Source: JAVBLY01 sp031553035 (GTDB lineage Bacteria; Bacillota; Clostridia; Peptostreptococcales; Anaerovoracaceae). Taken from it: a DNA stretch of 64,000 nucleotides. The stretch covers positions 124,001 through 188,000 of the forward strand of contig JAVBLY010000009.1 in NCBI GenBank assembly GCA_031553035.1, read 5' to 3'. Positions 33,984 through 41,819 of this stretch are shown here, piece after piece. The translations under genes and the position numbers were made by a program. Under the pieces are notes generated by a model. That model was not told where the DNA came from. It did no database searches and saw only the letters and a program-made list of their open reading frames with translations. Each line of letters opens with the position of its first letter. Within the stretch, counting starts at the first letter, position 1.

Positions 33984-36224
33984 ATGTTAAATCAGAAGAC
34001 CAAAAGTAGGGCAGTTTTAATTAGTTTTTTATTAGTTTTAGTATTATGCTTAACGATGATTCCATCCACAGTCAATGCCGGCAATAATCATGATGGTAAT
34101 GATTCTGAGAAGAAAGGTTCGATTACAGTTGAGAAGAAAGATGAAGAATGTGAGAAGGGTCCTGTGTGTAAGCACAGGGGTGACCATGAATACGAGGAAC
34201 TTGAAGGAGCTGTTTTCCGTCTTCAATATTGGGATGATAGAGAGGATGAATGGAAAGATGTAAAACGAAATAGTAAATTTGTGGAAAAAACCACTGATGA
34301 TGATGGAGAAGCCACGTTCTCCTATTTAGAGTTAAATAAAAAATATCGGATCATAGAAATAAAAGCACCTGATGGTTATGATATAGGTTCTATAAAGATC
34401 GACGATTGCGGTATCTTTAAACCAACTAATAATGACAAACATGAAGATCTGGATGCCACAAATAAAAAGTTACAATATGGTGAAGCCGTAGTGTTTAAAA
34501 AAGATAAGGATTCTAAGAAATTACTGGAAGGAGCCGTTTTTAAATTACAGACCCTGATTGACAGAGAGTGGAAAGACGTTCTGGATTCCCAAAGAGGTAA
34601 GGTGACAAGCACAACAGATGAATACGGTAAAGCCGTATTCACAAAGCTGCTGCTTAATAAAGAATATAGAATAATAGAAATCCGGGCACCAAAAGGATAT
34701 GACCCAAATTATATCAAAATCGATAACAAAGGAAAATTCAAACTCGATAAACACAATAAAAAAGTAACCCTCTATGCATATAATAAAAAAGCGGTCGGTG
34801 ATATTGAGTTGAAAAAAATAGATGGTGATGAGGGAGAAATTCTTGAAGAAGTTGTCTTTGTTTTGTATAAGAAAGGACTGCCTGTTGAAAACTCGGAGAG
34901 GGAAACCGATTATGAAGGAGAAGTCGAATGGGAAGGTCTTCCATATGGTGAATATACTATAGTAGAAAAAACTGCTTTGGAAGATTACGACGGTGTTCTT
35001 TCGCTTTATGACGAAGACAAAAATCTGATCCCGGATAATAAAGTGACCATTGATTCCCGTAACAAAGATCTGGAATTACTGGGCAAGAATTTTAAGCATA
35101 AAGGTAAAGCGACTTTGACCAAACTTGATTCAGAAACTGACAAGGCTATCTCCGGAGCAGGTTTTTTCCTGCTAAAAGGTACGAATTTTGTTCCCGGCAG
35201 TGAAAGAATAACGGATAAGGACGGGCAGGTAATATGGGAGAATCTTGCTCCTGGAACGTATAAAGTGGTTGAATCAAAAGCGGCTTACGGATATATGGCA
35301 GATACACTTGAGATATATATCAATAATCTGATATCGGAGAAAAAAGAGTTCATTATCGATGATGGTACAACTCCATCTAATATATATATGGTTGGGAAGA
35401 ATGATCCTATGAAAGGCAGCGTTGAGCTTCTGAAATATAATCTTCATTCTGATGTGAAAAATCCAATATCCGGTGCATCATTCTATTTGGAAAATGAAGC
35501 CGGGACCACATATTCCGCAATTTCCAACAGTAAAGGAGTTGCTATCTGGGACGGACTTGCCTGGGGTACATATACCATACATGAAGACAAAGCTGCGCCG
35601 GGATATGACAAAGACTCCTTTAGTCTTGAAGGGGATACTATTATTATCGATGCATTTAACGGAGTATATGAATCTATAAAATTGGTAGGTGAGAATGAAA
35701 GACTGCCCGGTACGCTTGAAATCCTCATGCTGGATGCCGGTACACTTGATCCTTTGTCAGGAGCGATTTTCAGCCTGCAGTATGATCCTGACGGTGACGG
35801 TGTTTTTGAAGTATATAAGGATTCCGAGGGGAAAACAATTACCGCAACCACCGGCGCAGATGGATTAGCGACTTTTGCTGGGCTGGCATGGGGCAAATAT
35901 CATGTAATAGAAGATACAGCTGCAGAAGGTTATGACAAAGGTACCTTAGAATTTAAAAATAAAACAAATGAATTTGCCATTAACGCAGAAGTTATCGATG
36001 AAAAGTTGATCGCTCTGAATAAAAAAACAGAAGTCATGGATGAGGAAGCTTTCCCGGAGAATGAAGATGGAAATGTTCTGGGAGATGAATATAAACAGAA
36101 AGTTCTGGGGGAAGAATCCAAGACAGATGATTTGATGAATATTGCTTTGATGATATACCTTATACTAACCGCACTTGCCATAACAGGAGGTATATTTGCT
36201 CAACGTAGATCAAGCAGTAAATAG
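33984..36224 (+). CDS. SpaA/Cna-B repeat surface protein without a canonical LPXTG motif
   Basis: The 746-residue protein has a signal peptide (hydrophobic to about 30, VNAGN) and six SpaA-like prealbumin modules, each opening with a lysine strand (ITVEKKD, VVFKKDKD, IELKKIDG, TLTKLDSE, VELLKYNL, EILMLDAG) and closing near an E-x-x-AP/A-x-GY motif. Modules 1-5 keep the Lys and Glu needed for isopeptide bonds; module 6 has Met instead of Lys. A C-terminal membrane helix and RRSSSK tail follow, but the expected LPXTG is replaced by LGEESKTDDL. It is probably an adhesin anchored by the membrane helix. Strong AGGAGG; terminator after the stop. Confidence 0.9.
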   Translation: MLNQKTKSRAVLISFLLVLVLCLTMIPSTVNAGNNHDGNDSEKKGSITVEKKDEECEKGPVCKHRGDHEYEELEGAVFRLQYWDDREDEWKDVKRNSKFVEKTTDDDGEATFSYLELNKKYRIIEIKAPDGYDIGSIKIDDCGIFKPTNNDKHEDLDATNKKLQYGEAVVFKKDKDSKKLLEGAVFKLQTLIDREWKDVLDSQRGKVTSTTDEYGKAVFTKLLLNKEYRIIEIRAPKGYDPNYIKIDNKGKFKLDKHNKKVTLYAYNKKAVGDIELKKIDGDEGEILEEVVFVLYKKGLPVENSERETDYEGEVEWEGLPYGEYTIVEKTALEDYDGVLSLYDEDKNLIPDNKVTIDSRNKDLELLGKNFKHKGKATLTKLDSETDKAISGAGFFLLKGTNFVPGSERITDKDGQVIWENLAPGTYKVVESKAAYGYMADTLEIYINNLISEKKEFIIDDGTTPSNIYMVGKNDPMKGSVELLKYNLHSDVKNPISGASFYLENEAGTTYSAISNSKGVAIWDGLAWGTYTIHEDKAAPGYDKDSFSLEGDTIIIDAFNGVYESIKLVGENERLPGTLEILMLDAGTLDPLSGAIFSLQYDPDGDGVFEVYKDSEGKTITATTGADGLATFAGLAWGKYHVIEDTAAEGYDKGTLEFKNKTNEFAINAEVIDEKLIALNKKTEVMDEEAFPENEDGNVLGDEYKQKVLGEESKTDDLMNIALMIYLILTALAITGGIFAQRRSSSK

Positions 36225-36256
36225 TCGTATTGGTAGCGTCACCTGAGCACTTTTTA

Positions 36257-36290
36257 TTCGGCGGAGAGATTTTCTCCGTCGGATATTTTT
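36257..36290 (+). terminator. Rho-independent terminator of the Cna-B gene
   Basis: CGGCGGAGA (36259-36267), loop GATTT and TCTCCGTCG (36273-36281) form a 9-bp stem with one wobble pair, followed by GATATTTTT. It lies about 35 bp after the stop codon. Confidence 0.75.
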
Positions 36291-36387
36291 AAATTTTGCA
36301 CAGAAAAAATTATCATTGCCAAGCCGGTCTGCTTGCTTTATACTTTCTATATCAAAATAATTATACGTTATATATGAAGCAAAGTAC

Positions 36388-36482
36388 AGGGCAGTAAGTT
36401 TCACAAAATCGTAGATTTTGGAAACTCTTGCACACGGATTTACCTAGCAACTCGCAACGTTCGTTGGGTAAGTCACTGGAGG
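36388..36482 (+). ncRNA. Two-hairpin structured leader element, copy B
   Basis: Hairpin 1: AGTTTC (36397-36402), bulged A, CAAAATC, loop GTA, GATTTTG, GAAACT (to 36426). The TTGCACACG linker is identical to copy A. Hairpin 2: GATTTACC (36437-36444) with GGTAAGTC (36467-36474), enclosing CAAC/GTTG. TGGAGG follows (36477-36482), serving the VOC gene. Compared with copy A, at least four pairs changed on both sides (two in each stem) and pairing is kept. Both copies start with GGCAGT. Confidence 0.7.
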
Positions 36483-36490
36483 ATAAAACA

Positions 36491-36913
36491 ATGAAAATAA
36501 GACCATATCTCACATTCAACGGAAGCTGTCAGGAAGCCATCGATCTTTACAAAAAGGCGTTCAAAACCGAAGTGATGCAAATCATGCGCTTTTCCGACAT
36601 GCCGCCCAATCCCAATTTTTCTATTCCGGAAGAACACTTGAATCAGGTAGTTCAGTGCACAATGAAATTCGGTGATGACTTTATCAGACTTTCGGACTGC
36701 GGCCCGGGCGCCAAATTGAATGACCCTGAATCGGAACGAATTTCCCTGGCAATAGAGACAGATGTGGAGGAAGTGAAATTTGCATTCGGGATCCTCGCTG
36801 AAGAGGGAAGAGTAGGGATGGAACTTTCAGAGACATTTTACAGCCCATTAGCCGGAGTCGTATTTGACAAGTTCGGTGTTATGTGGAACTTCGTCGGTCA
36901 AAAGGATGAGTAA
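36491..36913 (+). CDS. VOC family protein (PhnB/3-demethylubiquinone methyltransferase-like)
   Basis: The 140-residue protein has the PhnB-like glyoxalase/VOC fold: RPYLTFNGSCQEAIDLYKKAF at the start, a middle metal-site strand, and the ending YSPLAGVVFDKFGVMWNF. Members bind a metal between beta-alpha-beta modules, but the substrate is unknown. The ATG at 36491 is set by TGGAGG at the end of the structured element; an upstream open extension is RNA-like. The DUF1905 gene begins with the base after this stop codon. Confidence 0.88.
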   Translation: MKIRPYLTFNGSCQEAIDLYKKAFKTEVMQIMRFSDMPPNPNFSIPEEHLNQVVQCTMKFGDDFIRLSDCGPGAKLNDPESERISLAIETDVEEVKFAFGILAEEGRVGMELSETFYSPLAGVVFDKFGVMWNFVGQKDE

Positions 36914-37183
36914 ATGAACAACAAATCATATGAGTTCGAAGCTGAGATACTCAAAGTACCTGACATCGACGGTGCATATATCGAATTCCCGTATGATGTC
37001 AAAGAGGAATTCGGAAAGGGCAGGGTCAAAGTCCATGCCACTTTTGACGGTGAACCGTATGACGGCAGTCTTGTGAGGATGAAAACGCCGGGACATATAA
37101 TCGGCATACGAAAAGATATCCGGGCAAAGACCGGAAAGCAGCCCGGAGACAAAATCAAAGTAACGATAAAGGAAAGGGAGTAG
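36914..37183 (+). CDS. DUF1905 domain protein
   Basis: The 89-residue beta-barrel-like protein matches DUF1905: YEFEAEILKVPDIDGAYIEFPYDVKEEFG, the KVHATFDGEPYDGSLV strand pair, and GIRKDIRAKTGKQPGDKIKVTI. In other genomes DUF1905 is often fused or adjacent to YdeI-type domains. Function is unknown. The gene starts immediately after the VOC gene and has an AAAGGATGAG site, so they share one transcript led by the structured element. Confidence 0.87.
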   Translation: MNNKSYEFEAEILKVPDIDGAYIEFPYDVKEEFGKGRVKVHATFDGEPYDGSLVRMKTPGHIIGIRKDIRAKTGKQPGDKIKVTIKERE

Positions 37184-37202
37184 GCAAAATGCTTACTCCC
37201 TT
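37174..37202. terminator. Inverted repeat between convergent genes (possible bidirectional terminator)
   Basis: AAGGGAGTA (37174-37182) pairs with TACTCCCTT (37194-37202). It includes the DUF1905 stop codon and lies between convergent transcripts. The T tract is poor on both sides, so function is less certain. Confidence 0.5.
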
Positions 37203-37232
37203 CCCATATACCCGATCAGATAAGTATTTCAA

Positions 37233-38825
37233 TCAGTGTTCTTTAACGTCTCTGTTCCTGAACCCAATGAAACCGATCACCAGAAGTGCTACAAATATTG
37301 TGCACATAACGCTTATAGGGACTATATCAAATTCTTCTGTGGGAACTCTCGGTGTCTGGCCAAACGGTGTGATCTTGTTGGTCCAATCCGGCAGATCCAG
37401 GATCCCTCCTATATAGTCAGCGAAGAATGCGTAACCCAGATATAGCCAGGCAATGATGGTCCCTTTTGGAAATATGCCCATCAGAGTGGTAGCAACCCCG
37501 ATGAAGACAAGCATGGCAGGAATATAAATAAATGCCGATTCCAGAAGGTCTCCGAATTTCATAGGTTCATCCATCACTGCTGATGATGCCTGCCACAGTC
37601 CGAGAGCCATGAAGAATTGAAGTATCGCTGCGAAGACTGCTGCGATAATCACATAATTTGCCATCAACTTTCCTCTGGAAACATTTCTTGCCAGGATGTC
37701 ATCGATCCGACCTCTTTTTTCTTCACCTCGCAGCTTGAGGATGACCATAAGCACTGCGATAGTCGCAACGATGGACATTATGACCATAAGTGTATCGACG
37801 AATTGCATGTTCATATTTGCGTTGGGATCACCTGCGAACATCTGCTTGATCAGGTCGCTGGAATTTATGAATGTTTCTATATCACCAAATATTGAACCGT
37901 ATGCTGCGCCGAGAACATAAATTGTAACTGCCCACGCGATCAGTGTGGATCTTAAGAGCTTGATGCTAAGCCCAAATGTGCTTCTCAGGAGAATAGATGC
38001 ATGGCTGCGGCCTTTTCTTGCGGGGATCAGCCCCTGCTCGATGTCACGCCTTGAATTCAGCAGCATTGCCAGAATGAATAATACGGCAGCTTCAACAATG
38101 ACAACTATAACAGGCCACCAGATATCATTTACAAATACTTCGGTTCTTTCAACAAGCCCCAGAGGTGATATATAGGACAGAAATTCTGTGCTGATATCGC
38201 CTACGGCACGCATAAGATAGAATGCGCCGAGAATTGACAGAGAAAATCCTGTTGCCCCTCTGGCACTGGAACATGCCTGGGAAAAAACTAATGCGATTCC
38301 GGCAAAGACCAGCCCGATAACACCTACGCAGGCACCGAACAGCAGACAACTCTCCATACTCATACTATCGATACCAAGGGCGCCAAGACCGAATCCTACG
38401 ACAAGTGCCGCCAGGACATTTACGATCAAAGCTGTGAATATTACTGATATTATGCTGGCTTGCCTGTCTGTTGGAAGAGCTTTTATCAGTTCAAGACGGC
38501 CTTCTTCTTCGTCTTTTCTCGTATGCCTTACCACAAGGAAGATATTCATTACTGCCCACAAAAGAACTGTCCATGCCAGCATCATCTGGGCATACATAGC
38601 TCCGGTGGAATATGTTTCAAAATCATAGCAGGGACCGCACATGGCGATCATTGCCGGATTTTTCATGGTCTCGCCCATTATCATTCTTTCTGCCTCAGTA
38701 GTAAACATATTGTCGAGAGCAGGCGCTACAAGAATGGCAAGTGCTGCCAGACCCAATATCCATACGGGTATAAAAAATTTATCTCGCTTCAGCATAAAGC
38801 GGGTCAGTGTACCTGTACCAGTCAT
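37233..38825 (-). CDS. ABC-2-type exporter permease (polyketide-antibiotic exporter-like)
   Basis: The 530-residue protein has about twelve hydrophobic segments in two halves and the opening LTRFMLKRDKFFIPVWILG with VVRHTRKDEEEGRLELIKALP, typical of large exporter permeases annotated as polyketide antibiotic exporters. It overlaps the ATPase gene by one base (TAATG), so the two are translationally coupled and form one transporter. The TetR gene upstream likely controls it. The exported compound is unknown. Confidence 0.87.
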   Translation of the reverse strand: MTGTGTLTRFMLKRDKFFIPVWILGLAALAILVAPALDNMFTTEAERMIMGETMKNPAMIAMCGPCYDFETYSTGAMYAQMMLAWTVLLWAVMNIFLVVRHTRKDEEEGRLELIKALPTDRQASIISVIFTALIVNVLAALVVGFGLGALGIDSMSMESCLLFGACVGVIGLVFAGIALVFSQACSSARGATGFSLSILGAFYLMRAVGDISTEFLSYISPLGLVERTEVFVNDIWWPVIVVIVEAAVLFILAMLLNSRRDIEQGLIPARKGRSHASILLRSTFGLSIKLLRSTLIAWAVTIYVLGAAYGSIFGDIETFINSSDLIKQMFAGDPNANMNMQFVDTLMVIMSIVATIAVLMVILKLRGEEKRGRIDDILARNVSRGKLMANYVIIAAVFAAILQFFMALGLWQASSAVMDEPMKFGDLLESAFIYIPAMLVFIGVATTLMGIFPKGTIIAWLYLGYAFFADYIGGILDLPDWTNKITPFGQTPRVPTEEFDIVPISVMCTIFVALLVIGFIGFRNRDVKEH

Positions 38826-39718
38826 TACTGCTCACCTCCATCACCTTTGTAATGGCTCATGAACATGTCTTCAAGAGTAGGCGGGGTGGCTTCGATCTTC
38901 AGGATGTCGTATTTGCTGATCTGGGACATGATGTTTCCCATTTCACCTCCGTCGGCATTGAATGTGTGAACGTCATGGCTTGTGGAAAGGTCGTGCACTC
39001 CCTTGATCTTTGAAAGATCAGGAATTTGTGTTTTGGTTTCAACGACGACCCGGTTTCTCATTAGGTGTCTCAGCTCACTCAAAGTACCGCTGTCGATGAT
39101 TTTTCCTTTTCTGATGATGCTGACCTTGTCACACAGTTTTTCTACTTCTGAAAGTATATGACTTGATAACAGGACGGTTTTGTTTTGTTCCTTTATTTCA
39201 TCGATGCACTCCTGGAAAACTCTTTCCATAAGGGGATCCAGTCCCGATGTAGGCTCATCCAGTATATAAAGATCCGCATCCGATGAAAATGCAGCCACCA
39301 GGGCAACCTTTTGTCTGTTGCCTTTTGAATAAGTTCGGCACTTTTTGGATGGATCGAGATCGAATCTTTCGATCAGTTCTTTTCTTTTGCTTTTTCCGTT
39401 TGTTCCTCTCAGCTTGACAAAAAGATCGATGACCTCGCCGCCGGTAAGATTAGCCCAGAGATTAACATCTCCCGGAACATAAGCGATTCTTTTATGAAGC
39501 TCAACTGCATCTTTCCATACATCCTTGCCTAATATATTGGCGGAGCCGCCGCTTGCGCGAAGTATGCCAAGAAGTATTCTTATAGTCGTAGTCTTTCCTG
39601 CACCGTTTGGACCGATGAAACCATAGACTTCGCCCTGGTCTACTTCCATGTTCACACCATCAAGGGCTCTTACTTTTCCATAATCCTTAATAAGATTCTC
39701 AGTTTTGATTATTGCCAT
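38825..39718 (-). CDS. ABC transporter ATP-binding protein (ABC-2 drug-exporter type)
   Basis: The 297-residue ATPase has Walker A GPNGAGKTTTIR, signature YSKGNRQKVALVAAF, Walker B LYILDEPTSGLD and the H-loop SSHILSE, followed by the C-terminal domain usual in DrrA-type subunits. It is the partner of the permease that starts at its last base and lies 23 bp after the TetR gene. An AGGAGG site precedes the ATG. The predicted role is export of a toxic hydrophobic compound. Confidence 0.93.
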   Translation of the reverse strand: MAIIKTENLIKDYGKVRALDGVNMEVDQGEVYGFIGPNGAGKTTTIRILLGILRASGGSANILGKDVWKDAVELHKRIAYVPGDVNLWANLTGGEVIDLFVKLRGTNGKSKRKELIERFDLDPSKKCRTYSKGNRQKVALVAAFSSDADLYILDEPTSGLDPLMERVFQECIDEIKEQNKTVLLSSHILSEVEKLCDKVSIIRKGKIIDSGTLSELRHLMRNRVVVETKTQIPDLSKIKGVHDLSTSHDVHTFNADGGEMGNIMSQISKYDILKIEATPPTLEDMFMSHYKGDGGEQ

Positions 39719-39741
39719 TTTCTTCCTCCTAGTAGATATAA

Positions 39742-40359
39742 TTATTTATAAAATATGGTTCTCAAATTATCTATGAATCCGTCAAAATCATCCCACAAGG
39801 GATCGAGATCCACCTTTGTCAAATCCTTTCCCTTAAGGCCGGCGGTAAGTTGCTGCTCATATCCGTCTACTGTACATTTGATTATTTTGATCAGTTCATC
39901 CGGCGGAATATCTTCTCTAAGTTTTGAAGTATCAAGATCACTGTATAATGTCTTGTGCATCTTCTGGCTCATATCCAGTTCTTTCTGTATAGCATCTGCC
40001 AGTTCCGGTACATCTCGGTCATTAAGATAAGAATTCCCGAAAAAGTTAAAAAGTAGAGGTTCCTTTACATACCTGTTCATCTTAAGTTTGCTCAGCTCCT
40101 GACAGCGTTCCAGAAAATCGTCTGATTCGAAAGGACGATCATCTTTAAAAATAGTTCTGACAGCTTTGATGCCTTCATCGACAAGATATCTGTATAAATC
40201 TTCCTTATTTTTAAAATAGTAAAAAAGCATTCCCTTGCCTACGCCTGCGCGGTTCACGATACTGTTGGTCGATGCATGTTCGTAACCTTTTTCTGCAAAC
40301 TCTATAAGAGCCGCATCCATTATCTTCTTCTTTGTTGGATTCTCAGTAATAGTATTCAC
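39742..40359 (-). CDS. TetR family transcriptional repressor
   Basis: The 205-residue regulator has an N-terminal helix-turn-helix (DAALIEFAEKGYEHASTNSIVNRAGVGKGMLFYYFKNKEDLY) and a ligand-binding C-terminal domain. I place the start at the GTG at 40357-40359, just before the conserved N-terminus. An ATG 75 nt further upstream lies inside a palindromic operator and would add a non-conserved leader. The repressor heads the operon with the ABC exporter pair and probably represses its own promoter through the two TTGACCA-N3-TGGTCAA sites. Confidence 0.88.
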   Translation of the reverse strand: MNTITENPTKKKIMDAALIEFAEKGYEHASTNSIVNRAGVGKGMLFYYFKNKEDLYRYLVDEGIKAVRTIFKDDRPFESDDFLERCQELSKLKMNRYVKEPLLFNFFGNSYLNDRDVPELADAIQKELDMSQKMHKTLYSDLDTSKLREDIPPDELIKIIKCTVDGYEQQLTAGLKGKDLTKVDLDPLWDDFDGFIDNLRTIFYK

Positions 40360-40384
40360 CTCTTTTCTATCTTGGTATTGAACG

Positions 40385-40401
40385 TTGACCAGTATGGTCA
40401 A
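40385..40401. promoter_or_regulatory. TetR operator site 1 (TTGACCA-N3-TGGTCAA)
   Basis: TTGACCAGTATGGTCAA is a 17-bp inverted repeat with perfect 7-bp arms. A second copy with the same arms lies 33 bp away centre to centre (three helical turns), both directly upstream of the TetR gene. Confidence 0.8.
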
Positions 40402-40417
40402 ATACATAATAGCACTA

Positions 40418-40434
40418 TTGACCACCATGGTCAA
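40418..40434. promoter_or_regulatory. TetR operator site 2 (TTGACCA-N3-TGGTCAA)
   Basis: TTGACCACCATGGTCAA has the same 7-bp arms as site 1. It contains the misleading upstream ATG (minus strand, 40434). Paired operators on the same helix face suggest cooperative binding by two repressor dimers. Confidence 0.8.
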
Positions 40435-40619
40435 TAGCCTCTTAAGAAAAACTTAAGGTAGCTTGAAGTAACCTGAAAGAATTGTTTAAGGGTATTTTCA
40501 GAAACATCTACTATAATGGGTTTATCAAATAAAGCAAACAGTTATTTTGAAGGGAGTGATTGATAGTAAACACACAATAATTTACAAATAATAACCTCTT
40601 GATAATAAGATAATAAAAT
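40435..40619. other. Intergenic region between divergent TetR and MarR genes, first part
   Basis: This is A+T-rich spacer with a TATAAT at 40512-40517 (plus strand) lacking a good -35, and a short AAGGGAG-TTG frame of six codons that I do not call. It may hold the start of the small RNA described at 40620. Confidence 0.4.
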
Positions 40620-40690
40620 TCCAAATGCCTATTCAAAATAGGCGAGAATCTCCAAATGACCTGCAGTACTCCATGCTGCAGGTTTTTCTT
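40620..40690 (+). ncRNA. Candidate small RNA: two hairpins, each after TCCAAATG, ending in a terminator
   Basis: TCCAAATG (40620-40627) runs into hairpin GCCTATT-CAA-AATAGGC (40627-40643). A second TCCAAATG (40651-40658) is followed by ACCTGCAG...CTGCAGGT (40659-40666 / 40676-40683) and TTTTT, a complete rho-independent terminator. No protein gene ends here; the MarR gene downstream has its own promoter. It is either a small RNA or an attenuator-like leader. Confidence 0.5.
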
Positions 40691-40734
40691 TATTTGTTAT
40701 AATGCTGACCGTTTTTGTTCATTGAAAAGTAAAA

Positions 40735-40763
40735 TTGACAAAGTTATTTAAAGTTGATATTAT
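40735..40763 (+). promoter_or_regulatory. Consensus-like promoter of the MarR-flavodoxin operon
   Basis: TTGACA (40735-40740), a 17-bp spacer and TATTAT (40758-40763) form a strong sigma-A promoter, about 57 nt before the chosen GTG start. Confidence 0.75.
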
Positions 40764-40769
40764 AAATAG

Positions 40770-40781
40770 GTAATATATTAC
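40770..40781. promoter_or_regulatory. Palindrome GTAATATATTAC at the MarR transcription start (autoregulatory operator)
   Basis: This perfect 12-bp palindrome lies 6 bp after the -10 box, where a bound MarR dimer would block initiation. Autoregulation is inferred from its position and the usual habit of the family. Confidence 0.5.
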
Positions 40782-40820
40782 ATATATACCATGGGAGAAA
40801 ACGAAAAAAAGGAGGAAACC

Positions 40821-41285
40821 GTGGATAGAGAAGAATTGCTGCAAGGTATGGATTTGAAAAAAGCGCTGTTTGGTACATTTTTTGTCTTTAACAATCGGCT
40901 TCAGGCGGCAGGGGATTCTTTTTATGAAGGTATCACCGTCAAGCAGTTTTTCCTGCTTATATGCTTAAGCGTATTTAAGGAAGATCCGACGATCAAAGAA
41001 CTTTCCCGGCTCATGGGAAGCACACACCAGAATGTGAAGGTCATTGCTGACAAGCTGGAGCGGAAGGGCTATATCAGAATATACAAAGATGATGCAGACA
41101 GGAGAAAGCTGAGAGTAGCTTTAACAGAAAAGATGAGGGAAATAGATACTGTTTATGAAGAACGAGAAGAAGAATTTATGAAAAAATTTTACGCAGGCCC
41201 GTCCGAAGACGAGCTGGAAACCACATACAAGACTATAATCAGGTTAGAGCAGAACTTAATAATGATGCGGGAGGAAATGAAATGA
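40821..41285 (+). CDS. MarR family transcriptional regulator
   Basis: The 154-residue regulator has a winged helix at about 45-110 (DPTIKELSRLMGSTHQNVKVIADKLERKGYI, then the wing IYKDDADRRKLRVALT). The start is the GTG at 40821, chosen because AGGAGG lies 6 nt upstream; an ATG ten codons earlier has no site. The flavodoxin gene overlaps its end by 4 bp (ATGA). MarR proteins respond to drugs or oxidants, and the flavodoxin-like partner suggests redox stress. Confidence 0.88.
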   Translation: MDREELLQGMDLKKALFGTFFVFNNRLQAAGDSFYEGITVKQFFLLICLSVFKEDPTIKELSRLMGSTHQNVKVIADKLERKGYIRIYKDDADRRKLRVALTEKMREIDTVYEEREEEFMKKFYAGPSEDELETTYKTIIRLEQNLIMMREEMK

Positions 41286-41809
41286 ATACAGTTGTAATAT
41301 ACAAGTCAAAATCAGGGTTTACGAAAGAGTATGCCCAGTGGATAGCAGAAGAACTGAAATGTGACATTATGGAACATAAAGGCCTCAAGCTCGGTGATAT
41401 CCAGGGCTATGATACCATAATATACGGTGGCGGGATCTATGCCAGTGGTCTTGCCGGTATCAAACTTATCACGGGAAATTATGAGGCATTAAAAAATAAA
41501 AACATAATAGTTTGGGCTTCCGGATTCGGTCCCGACAATACCGAGGAACTTGCGAAGATGTGGGATAAGAATTTTACCGATGAACAGCGTGCCAAGATCA
41601 AGATGTTCTATCTTAGAGGCGGGTTTGATTACAATAAACTGGGTATGATCGACAAAGGGCTGATGAAAGCGTTTAAGGCGATGCTGGAAAAAGAAAAAAA
41701 TCCCCCCGAAGGTATGGAGGGATTTCTCAAATCTTTTTATGAACCGCAGGACTATCGCAGTAAAGATAATATCAGAGAACTGGTCAAATATGCCCGTTCG
41801 CTGGAATAG
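41282..41809 (+). CDS. Flavodoxin-domain protein
   Basis: The 175-residue protein begins with a flavodoxin strand and phosphate-binding loop (VVIYKSKSGFTKEYAQWIA), a YGGGIYASGL second loop and the VWASGFGPDN third loop that contact FMN. It resembles HemG/protoporphyrinogen-oxidase-type flavodoxins in length and pattern. It overlaps the MarR gene by 4 bp, so both are coupled. Its stop lies 11 bp from the end of the convergent ABC gene. Confidence 0.87.
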   Translation: MNTVVIYKSKSGFTKEYAQWIAEELKCDIMEHKGLKLGDIQGYDTIIYGGGIYASGLAGIKLITGNYEALKNKNIIVWASGFGPDNTEELAKMWDKNFTDEQRAKIKMFYLRGGFDYNKLGMIDKGLMKAFKAMLEKEKNPPEGMEGFLKSFYEPQDYRSKDNIRELVKYARSLE

Positions 41810-41819
41810 TCCGTCCGGA

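Noticed and set aside
37174..37202. The inverted repeat as a recombination or attachment site
   Set aside because: It lies between convergent genes and is better explained as a transcription stop; no integrase is in the window.
40360..40434. Longer N-terminus for the TetR protein from the ATG at 40434
   Set aside because: The ATG lies inside a palindromic operator and the extra 25 residues do not fit the family.
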